A DNA stretch of 5,260 bases from Cyanobacteria bacterium OH_CDB_58 (GTDB lineage Bacteria > Cyanobacteriota > Vampirovibrionia > Gastranaerophilales > Gastranaerophilaceae): assembly GCA_023435965.1 (NCBI GenBank), contig JAEZLC010000022.1, positions 1-5,260 on the forward strand, given 5' to 3'. Of this stretch, positions 1 through 5,260 are shown piece after piece. A program made the position numbers and the translations under genes. Positions within the stretch are counted from its first letter, which is position 1, and each line of letters starts with the position of its first letter. The notes under the pieces are model-generated. The model saw only the letters and a list, made by a program, of their open reading frames with translations. It did no database searches and was not told the DNA's origin.

Positions 1-3000
1 GTTGAGCCTCGATAGTTAATCCACCCTGGAAAGGATTTTCAGGATTTTCTAAAATCAATGTACCTTCCCCATCAGACAGACGTGCAAAAATTTCTTTAAA
101 ATTCTCGTTAATATTGTTATATGTTTTTAAGAACGTCTCCTTCTTAAGCTGCTCATATCCTGACATTCTTTCCAATATCTGACCTCTCTCTTTTGAAAGA
201 GTATCTATTTTGGTTTTTAACTCCTGTTGTCTGGCGATAACTTCATCATAAGCACTAATCGCTCTCATATTAACAGGCTCCATCTCTTCCATTCTCTTTT
301 GAAGCCTTTGGATGCGAGATGTAATTTCCTCAACCGAAATATCTACAGGCTTTAATGAATTTACATCAATTTCAGAACCTTTTAACTCAGCGATAACTTC
401 TTCCAGCTGAGGATCAAGCTCTCTTCTTCTTGCCTTGAACGACTCTATCTGTTCAGAAATTCTAGCCAAATCATTATCGAAAATATTTTTTTGTTTTTCT
501 ATCTCTAAAAGTTCTTTTTGGACAAGATCTCTTTGAGATTGAAGCTGAACCAGTTTTTCGCCCAAATCTTTTATTTTTACTTCAAGTTCTTGAATTTGAA
601 CTTCAATAACCTTGATTTCTTCTTGATACTTTATTTTATCTTGAGCAAGTATTTCATTATCTTTCAACAGCTTTTGGATCTGCTCTTCTTTTGTCTTGAT
701 AACGTCATTGTTAAAGACAATTTCACGATTGAGATCATTAATATCGTTTTGACAGTTAAGAACCTGAGCCTGATATTTTTTAATAAGTCCCTCGACAGCT
801 TCTGTCATTTCTTTAAGCTTAACGAGTTCTTCCTCGCTCATTTTACTTTCAATTTCCTGGATTTGAGTTTCCAGTTCCAGAATTTTTCCGTTGACCTCTA
901 CATGTTTTTCTTCATAAGAGTCAAGCTTCTTCTCTATTTCTAGGGCTTTCGGCTCCAACTCTTTTATTAGAAGTTCTCTTTGTGCAATATTTTTTTCATT
1001 GTCTTCTGAATTTTTAATCAAATTATTAAGTTCTAACTTAGCACTATTTAGTGCATTCATAGTGCTGGAATAATCACTTCTGACCTTATCAAGCTTCTGT
1101 TCAAGTTCAGATTTCTTACGCTCTAGTGCAGCTGCCTCTTTTTCAAAGGCTTTCAATCTATCTCTAAAAGTGTTTAATTCATCATCCTGATTTTGGCTAA
1201 ATCTCAAGCCGGTTTGTCTTCTTGAGCCACCAGAAATAGCACCTGATTTCTCAAACAAATCCCCTGAAAGAGTAACCATTCTATACTTGCCGATTAATTT
1301 TTTAGCACTGGCAAAATCCTCTACAACAAGCGTCTCGCCTAAAGAATGGTAAAAAGCGTTTAAATATTCATCTTCAAAATCAATTAGGTTGATTGCGAAA
1401 TCTACAACACCTTTTTCTTTCGGCAGCCTTAAACTCGATGGTGCTTTTCCGATCTTATTCAACGGTAAAAAGGTTGCAACCCCAGCATTAGAAGATTTTA
1501 AAATATCGATCGCAACTCTTGCAACATCCTCATCATCCACAACGATGTTTTTCATCCTCGAACCCATAGCGACTTCAAGAGCGGTTGAGTATTCTTTGTC
1601 TACCTTACCCAGCTGCAATAAAGGAGCGTGGACCCCATCTAATTTCGCGTTCAAGACAGTATCAATAGCCCTGCCAAAGTTCACTTCATCATAAGCATTT
1701 TTCTGTGCTTCCAACTGTGAAACTTTTCTGTATGCCATCTGGATATTATGATTCAAGTCATAAACTTCATTCTTTGTTTTATCAAGCTCATACATAGCAT
1801 TTTGCTGTACGATTTTATAATCTTCTAGATCTTTAGATAAATCATCTACTTCTATTTGAAGCTTATCTTTATTTCCGCTGAAACTCGCTTTAAATTCTTT
1901 TAGCTCTGCAATTATGTTTTTAGAATCTTCAATTTCTTTTCTGCAATTTGAAAGCTCTGTCTCTAAAGGAATAGACTCTTTTTGCAGATTTAGTTCTTCA
2001 TCTTTTAACTGATCTAAAGTTTTTCTTAAATTGTTTCGTTTCTCTATATACTCATCAGCAGTCTGGCTCAAACCGGCTGCTTCTTGCAATATCCTTGCCA
2101 GCTCTTGTTTTTGTATCTCGATATTAGCTTCTATACCTTTGATTTCTTCTTGTTTTGCGGCAATTTTTTCATTGGTAAAAGTGATTTTCTCTTTTAAGGA
2201 TTCAATACCGTTCTTAGCATTTTCAATTGTTTTAAGATTATCGTGAATATTTTTATCCGCGAAGTTCGAGGCAGAAATTTTTCGCTCTATTTGTCCCTTA
2301 AATTCTTCAACCTGTTTTTTTATTTCAATCTGTTCTGCTTCACCATTGGTCTTTACGAGTTCCGATACCTCTTCATATTTAGCTTTGGCTTGAGCTAATT
2401 TGCTTTCCAGATCTTTTAGCTTATATTCTTCTTCTTTTTTCTTCTTGTTAAACTCTAAAATACTCTCGTGCACTCTCTCGATAGAACGCTTAATATCAAA
2501 GTACTTTACTGTAGTAATCTGACTTTCGAGCCCAATTTTTTCATCTTTTAGCTTCTGGTATTTAAGTGCAACTTCCCTCTCTGAGGCCAGCTGTTCAATT
2601 CGAGAATCTATCTCAGCAAGTATTATGCTTGATTTTTCCACCCTTTGCTCAACAGTTGAAAGCTCCTGAGAAGCCTGATCTATTCGCCTGTCAAAATCAG
2701 CAACTCCGGCTATTTCATCTACTATTTTCCTTCTCTCGAAAGCAGAACAATTAGTAATACTGGTAACATCCCCCTGCATCATTACGTTGTAGCTATTAGG
2801 GGTTATATTGTGTTTTTCCAGCTTGGCATGGATTTCGCTAAGAGTGGCTATTTTGCCGTTTAAATAATAAATGCTGTTAAAACCCTGTGAGGATTTTCGT
2901 ATTTTTCTCCCGACAACAATTTCTTCTTCGTCACTATTTTCAGGAGCAAAAGCAACTCTCACAAAAGCTTCATTCCTTTTATTGTGGGTAGAGATAAGAT

Positions 3001-3187
3001 GAAATAATTTTTCTGCCCTGAGGGTTCTTGAAGTAGAAAGTCCCAAAGCAAAAAGAATACTGTCAATTATGTTACTTTTCCCGGATCCGTTTGGTCCCGA
3101 GATTGTCGTAAATCCCTTCAAAAAAGGAATTGTCACAGTATTAGCAAAAGATTTGAAGTTATCAACTTCTAGCTCTTTAATATACAT
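1..3187 (-). CDS. smc: Chromosome segregation protein SMC (3' end outside window)
   Basis: SMC is the ATPase of the bacterial condensin complex (with ScpA and ScpB) that loops and compacts DNA for chromosome segregation. The reading frame is open from ATG at 3187 to the left edge, giving 1,062 visible residues of a family usually about 1,170-1,200 long. Residues 1-160 are the N-terminal ATPase head: Walker A GPNGSGKS at 31-38 (K37), a head arginine at R57 in 'TLRAEKL', and the Q-loop 'MMQGDVT' with Q138. About 165-500 is Lys/Glu/Gln-rich coiled coil. About 505-670 is the hinge, with 'VHAPLLQLGKVD' from V519, 'AGVATFLPLNKI', and the glycine motif 'SGAISGGS' ending at S655. A second coiled coil follows to about 970, then 'EPVNM' (M974) and the start of the C-head at 'INENFKEIFARLSDGEG' (I1026). 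The C-motif and Walker B lie beyond the edge. The frame agrees at head, hinge and C-head, so no frameshift is apparent. Sequence style is most like cyanobacterial SMC. The start is fixed by 'MYIKELEVDNFKSF', which begins the family fold; only AAAAG precedes it, so there is no real Shine-Dalgarno. Confidence 0.97.
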   Translation of the reverse strand, partial: MYIKELEVDNFKSFANTVTIPFLKGFTTISGPNGSGKSNIIDSILFALGLSTSRTLRAEKLFHLISTHNKRNEAFVRVAFAPENSDEEEIVVGRKIRKSSQGFNSIYYLNGKIATLSEIHAKLEKHNITPNSYNVMMQGDVTSITNCSAFERRKIVDEIAGVADFDRRIDQASQELSTVEQRVEKSSIILAEIDSRIEQLASEREVALKYQKLKDEKIGLESQITTVKYFDIKRSIERVHESILEFNKKKKEEEYKLKDLESKLAQAKAKYEEVSELVKTNGEAEQIEIKKQVEEFKGQIERKISASNFADKNIHDNLKTIENAKNGIESLKEKITFTNEKIAAKQEEIKGIEANIEIQKQELARILQEAAGLSQTADEYIEKRNNLRKTLDQLKDEELNLQKESIPLETELSNCRKEIEDSKNIIAELKEFKASFSGNKDKLQIEVDDLSKDLEDYKIVQQNAMYELDKTKNEVYDLNHNIQMAYRKVSQLEAQKNAYDEVNFGRAIDTVLNAKLDGVHAPLLQLGKVDKEYSTALEVAMGSRMKNIVVDDEDVARVAIDILKSSNAGVATFLPLNKIGKAPSSLRLPKEKGVVDFAINLIDFEDEYLNAFYHSLGETLVVEDFASAKKLIGKYRMVTLSGDLFEKSGAISGGSRRQTGLRFSQNQDDELNTFRDRLKAFEKEAAALERKKSELEQKLDKVRSDYSSTMNALNSAKLELNNLIKNSEDNEKNIAQRELLIKELEPKALEIEKKLDSYEEKHVEVNGKILELETQIQEIESKMSEEELVKLKEMTEAVEGLIKKYQAQVLNCQNDINDLNREIVFNNDVIKTKEEQIQKLLKDNEILAQDKIKYQEEIKVIEVQIQELEVKIKDLGEKLVQLQSQRDLVQKELLEIEKQKNIFDNDLARISEQIESFKARRRELDPQLEEVIAELKGSEIDVNSLKPVDISVEEITSRIQRLQKRMEEMEPVNMRAISAYDEVIARQQELKTKIDTLSKERGQILERMSGYEQLKKETFLKTYNNINENFKEIFARLSDGEGTLILENPENPFQGGLTIEAQ

Positions 3188-3229
3188 CTTTTATATGTTC
3201 TGCCCAAGCCTAGACTTTATATATAATCA

Positions 3230-3258
3230 ATTAGACAACAAATAGACACAATAGTCAA
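3230..3258 (-). promoter_or_regulatory. Candidate sigma-70-type promoter for smc
   Basis: Read on the minus strand, TTGACT (3258-3253) matches the -35 consensus at five of six positions. A 17-bp spacer (3252-3236) then leads to TCTAAT (3235-3230), five of six for the -10 consensus. Transcription would start near 3223, giving a leader of about 35 nt before the smc ATG. The palindrome AAACGTTT touches the -35 box, which could allow an operator, but this is speculative. The match is by eye; AT-rich DNA yields many -10-like hexamers, so the good -35 and exact spacing carry the call. Confidence 0.55.
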
Positions 3259-3320
3259 AACGTTTACTATTCTTAAAGATACAAATCTAAACCTTCTAAT
3301 ATGGAGCGTTGCAAGATAAT

Positions 3321-3370
3321 AGAGTGTAAACAAATATAAAAAGTTTATTTTTAGGTCAAAAGAGTGTAAA
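3321..3370 (+). repeat. Perfect 10-bp direct repeat upstream of pilT
   Basis: AGAGTGTAAA occurs at 3321-3330 and again at 3361-3370, exactly 40 bp apart, or roughly four helical turns. Each copy is followed closely by TATAAA (3335-3340, four bases after copy one; 3373-3378, two bases after copy two), so the similarity extends imperfectly beyond the core. The copies lie 77 and 37 bp before the pilT start. They could be paired binding sites for a regulator on one helix face, or a chance or duplication product in AT-rich DNA. Confidence 0.5.
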
Positions 3371-3372
3371 AT
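3344..3372 (+). promoter_or_regulatory. Weak candidate promoter for pilT-recO
   Basis: TTTATT (3344-3349, three of six to the -35 consensus), 17 bp, then TAAAAT (3367-3372, five of six to the -10 consensus). Transcription would begin near 3379, about 28 nt before the pilT ATG. The -10 hexamer overlaps the end of the second AGAGTGTAAA repeat copy. A poor -35 next to a repeated motif would fit an activator-dependent promoter. TATAAA at 3373-3378 and at 3335-3340 are alternative -10 elements, so the exact assignment is uncertain. Confidence 0.3.
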
Positions 3373-3406
3373 TATAAAAGTTATCTAATGAAAAATTGTG
3401 TGGATT

Positions 3407-4504
3407 ATGAGCAAACTCGATATCGTAAAATTTCTTACAGAGGCTGTTGAAAAAGGGGCGTCAGACATTCATTTAAGAACAGATGAACCTCCTGCTTTAA
3501 GAAAAGACGGAAAAATTTTCAAAACAAAACTGGATCCTCTAAGTGAAGCGGAAATTTTTGGCATAATCGACATGATTGTTCCAAGCAGCATAAAAAACAA
3601 AGCGTTTGAAGTTTTTGATCTTGATTTTGCCTATGAAATAAGAGGCGTCTCAAGATTCAGGGTAAACCTCTCAAGAGAACTCGGCAGACTATCTATCGTA
3701 ATAAGGGTTATTTCTTATGACATCCTTGGTGTCGAAGAATTGAACCTTCCAAAATCAATAGAAAAATTTGCGAACCTTACAAACGGCATAGTATTAATAA
3801 CGGGTCCCACGGGAAGCGGAAAATCGACAACAATCGCTTCTTTAATTGATCACATAAACAAGCATCACCAAAAACATATCATCACAATCGAAGATCCGGT
3901 AGAATACATTTACACAGATAAAAAATCCATAATTACTCAAAGGCAGATAGAAATTGATACGGCATCATTCCCTGATGGAATAAAATATGCCCTGAGGCAA
4001 GATCCTGATGTAATTTTGATAGGTGAAATCAGAGACGTAGAAACAATGCAAAGTGCCTTAAAAGCATCTGAAACAGGACACCTTGTTTTTGCCACAATGC
4101 ACACCAACGATGCAATCCAAACAATAAACAGAGTTATAAACTTCTTTGAACCTAAAGACAGAGACTTCGTAAGGAAACAAATCGCAGAAACATTAAGAGG
4201 CACGATTGCCCAAAAATTGGTTCCCAGACAGGACATAAAAGGAAGAATTCCTGCTTGCGAAGTACTTGTTGTCACCCCTACAGTAAAAGACTTTATTATA
4301 AAAGATGAACTGGAACAGATTTATGACCTTGTTAAAAAAGGATCCTTTAACGATATGATTACATTAAACATGTCATTATATGGATTGGTTCAAAAAGGAG
4401 TCGTCTCTCAAGACAATGCCCTATATTACAGCGACAACAAAGTTGAACTGCAACAGCTTCTAAGAGGGGTTTATCACGGAACCTACAATAAAATAAATAT
4501 GTAA
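3407..4504 (+). CDS. pilT: Type IV pilus retraction ATPase PilT
   Basis: PilT is the hexameric cytoplasmic ATPase that depolymerises type IV pili, powering twitching, adhesion and DNA uptake. The 365-residue protein has all the secretion-ATPase motifs. An N-terminal PAS-like domain (about 1-105) contains 'KGASDIHLRTDEPPALRKDG'. Then come Walker A GPTGSGKS at 133-140 (K139), the Asp box 'TIEDPVEY' with E162 and D163, Walker B 'DPDVILIGEIRD' at 199-210 (catalytic E207), and the His box 'TGHLVFATMHTNDA' at 223-236. Length and the lack of a long N-terminal extension or tetracysteine zinc site favour PilT over the assembly ATPase PilB/GspE. The C-terminal retraction region is compact: 'QIYDLVKKGSFNDMITLNMSL' begins at Q304, without a clear AIRNLIRE motif. 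GTG at 3398 is an in-frame alternative start adding MWI; ATG at 3407 is preferred because 'MSKLDIVKFLTEAVEKGASD' fits the family N-terminus. Neither has a clear Shine-Dalgarno. recO follows after 14 bp. Confidence 0.93.
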   Translation: MSKLDIVKFLTEAVEKGASDIHLRTDEPPALRKDGKIFKTKLDPLSEAEIFGIIDMIVPSSIKNKAFEVFDLDFAYEIRGVSRFRVNLSRELGRLSIVIRVISYDILGVEELNLPKSIEKFANLTNGIVLITGPTGSGKSTTIASLIDHINKHHQKHIITIEDPVEYIYTDKKSIITQRQIEIDTASFPDGIKYALRQDPDVILIGEIRDVETMQSALKASETGHLVFATMHTNDAIQTINRVINFFEPKDRDFVRKQIAETLRGTIAQKLVPRQDIKGRIPACEVLVVTPTVKDFIIKDELEQIYDLVKKGSFNDMITLNMSLYGLVQKGVVSQDNALYYSDNKVELQQLLRGVYHGTYNKINM

Positions 4505-4518
4505 GACAACAAAAAGCA
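4505..4518 (+). other. pilT-recO operon junction
   Basis: Only 14 bases lie between the pilT stop and the recO ATG, too few for a terminator plus promoter, so the two genes are almost certainly on one transcript. The spacer is A-rich and has no GGAG-type Shine-Dalgarno. recO translation may rely on ribosomes finishing pilT or on an unstructured A-rich site. Confidence 0.7.
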
Positions 4519-5260
4519 ATGCAAAATTTCACAACAAATGCCATTAATATTAGATCCTACAATCTTAGCGAATCAGATAAGATTGTCGTTATGTATTCTA
4601 AAGAAAAGGGACTCATCAGAGGTGTTGCAAAAGGAAGCAAAAAAACATCAAGTAAATTAGGCGGAAGAATGGACATGCTGGTTGCAAACAAGTTAATGCT
4701 CCATAAGGGAAAAAACCTAGACACAATATGCCAAGCTGAAGCCCTTGATACGTTTATGAACCTTCGAAGAGACATGGATAAACTGTTTTATTCTATGTAT
4801 TGTGCTGAAATAATAAATAACTTCGGCATAGAAAATGACCCCAACAGCGAAGAAATCTATAATTTATTCTATGCTTTTCTTCACCAGATGTCGGAAGGCA
4901 AAAGTAAAGAAGAAATCCTCTTGGCAGTACTAAGGTTCCAGCTTCAGGTAATGGATATTTCAGGATATTCGTTAGAAACCGAACAATGTGTAAAATGCAG
5001 CTGCCAGATTAAAGATGAAGAACTATATTTTTCTTTCGAACAAGGAGGAATTCTCTGTCAAAATTGCAAATCAACGGCTATCGGTGCACAAAAAATGCAC
5101 TACAAAATTAAAGACTTTATTAAAACGCTTCAGAAAACAAGTTTTGATGAAAAAACAAAATATGATGAACTTGCGACAGAGCGGATTTGTGATTTTTGCT
5201 TTAACTTGTTAAAAAAATACATTGAATTTTATTCACCTAAAAAATTCAAAACTATAGAAA
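4519..5260 (+). CDS. recO: DNA repair protein RecO (3' end outside window)
   Basis: RecO is the recombination mediator of the RecF pathway: it binds SSB and single-stranded DNA and, with RecR, helps RecA load at gaps and anneals complementary strands. The frame is open from ATG 4519 to the right edge, with 247 codons visible; the family is usually about 230-270 residues, so little is missing. Residues 1-80 fit the OB-fold ('AINIRSYNLSESDKIVVMYS', then 'KGLIRGVAKGSKK'). About 80-150 is helical, and 'LLAVLRFQLQVMDISGYS' leads into a zinc-finger-like CxxC pair, C157/C160 and C180/C183, as in many RecO proteins. C162 is an extra cysteine beside it. The upstream frame has a stop at 4489-4491 and no other usual start codon before 4519, so this start is well determined. 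The spacer holds only AAAAAGC, a weak ribosome site at best. The 14-bp gap to pilT implies co-transcription. Confidence 0.9.
   Translation, partial: MQNFTTNAINIRSYNLSESDKIVVMYSKEKGLIRGVAKGSKKTSSKLGGRMDMLVANKLMLHKGKNLDTICQAEALDTFMNLRRDMDKLFYSMYCAEIINNFGIENDPNSEEIYNLFYAFLHQMSEGKSKEEILLAVLRFQLQVMDISGYSLETEQCVKCSCQIKDEELYFSFEQGGILCQNCKSTAIGAQKMHYKIKDFIKTLQKTSFDEKTKYDELATERICDFCFNLLKKYIEFYSPKKFKTIE

Larger units (their letters stand above)
3188..3406. other. Divergent smc/pilT intergenic regulatory region
   Basis: This 219-bp AT-rich gap separates the divergent starts of smc and pilT and must hold both promoters. It contains a good sigma-70-like promoter toward smc, a weaker candidate toward pilT, a 10-bp direct repeat, an 8-bp palindrome AAACGTTT (3258-3265) beside the smc -35 box, and a short inverted pair TAAAC/GTTTA (3327-3331 and 3343-3347). 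Two tiny ORFs (from 3301 and 3388) look fortuitous. I see no tRNA, no riboswitch-like fold, no GC-rich hairpin followed by a T-run, and no DnaA-box cluster. Confidence 0.8.

Noticed and set aside
518..943. Plus-strand ORF of 141 codons, very rich in Phe, Leu and Asn
   Set aside because: It is the antisense of the Lys/Glu/Gln-rich SMC coiled coil, which naturally reads as hydrophobic residues in reverse. The smc frame is continuous through it and there is no family resemblance.
1389..2754. Three further plus-strand ORFs (1389-1694, 2031-2246, 2566-2754)
   Set aside because: All lie antisense within smc, are short, and show composition expected from the opposite strand of a coding gene.
3327..3347. 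Inverted pair TAAAC...GTTTA as a terminator or hairpin
   Set aside because: The stem is only five AT-rich base pairs with an 11-base loop, too weak for a terminator and not placed at a gene end.
3398..3406. GTG at 3398 as the pilT start
   Set aside because: It adds only MWI, has no better ribosome site, and the ATG at 3407 gives the expected PilT N-terminus.
3188..3406. Replication origin in the divergent AT-rich gap, suggested by the base-skew switch
   Set aside because: The switch from T-rich to A-rich on the plus strand is explained by the change of coding strand. No DnaA boxes or dnaA/dnaN genes are seen.
3301..3450. Two tiny ORFs before and across the pilT start (3301-3339 and 3388-3450)
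   Set aside because: They have 12 and 20 codons, no ribosome site and no regulatory leader features such as a residue run followed by an attenuator; most likely chance ATGs.
3937..4775. Minus-strand ORFs opposite pilT and recO (3937-4275, 4359-4544, 4557-4775)
   Set aside because: They are antisense to conserved pilT motifs and recO codons, with no recognisable domain or promoter of their own.
5015..5212. 65-codon plus-strand ORF overlapping recO
   Set aside because: It is out of frame with recO in its zinc-finger and C-terminal region, and the recO frame carries the conserved CxxC pairs.

Overview
This window is ordinary bacterial chromosome: AT-rich, gene-dense and apparently single-copy. 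It holds two divergent transcription units. On the minus strand is the 5' 1,062 codons of smc, the chromosome-organising SMC ATPase. It runs off the left edge before its C-terminal ATPase signature and Walker B motifs. On the plus strand are pilT, a type IV pilus retraction ATPase, and 14 bp downstream recO, a recombination-mediator protein. recO runs off the right edge after 247 codons and is probably close to complete.

The SMC protein reads like the cyanobacterial type. Examples are the N-terminal 'NFKSFANT' and 'GFTTISGPNGSGKSNIIDS', the Q-loop 'YNVMMQGDVTSI' followed by 'ERRKIVDEIAGVADFDRRI', the hinge 'AGVATFLPLNKI', and the C-head 'INENFKEIFARLSDGEG' with 'LENPENPF'. That similarity, together with the strongly AT-rich composition, a type IV pilus gene and the lack of Shine-Dalgarno sequences, suggests a non-photosynthetic cyanobacterial relative (Vampirovibrionia/Melainabacteria, for example Gastranaerophilales). 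This is an inference from remembered family patterns, not a search result.

Layout: 1-3187 smc (minus, 3'-truncated by the window); 3188-3406 a shared 219-bp divergent intergenic region; 3407-4504 pilT (plus); 4505-4518 a short spacer; 4519-5260 recO (plus, 3'-truncated by the window). The intergenic region contains a good sigma-70-like promoter facing smc (TTGACT, 17 bp, TCTAAT). It also has a weaker candidate promoter facing pilT, and a perfect 10-bp direct repeat (AGAGTGTAAA) spaced exactly 40 bp apart just upstream of pilT.

smc and recO both serve chromosome maintenance (segregation and recombinational repair), while pilT powers pilus retraction for motility, adhesion or DNA uptake. The sequence gives no direct evidence that the three act together; pilT and recO are probably just co-transcribed. 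I see no RNA gene, mobile element, CRISPR array or clear novel system. The points worth a second look are the intergenic repeat, the pilT-recO pairing, the absence of Shine-Dalgarno sequences and a compact PilT C-terminal region.
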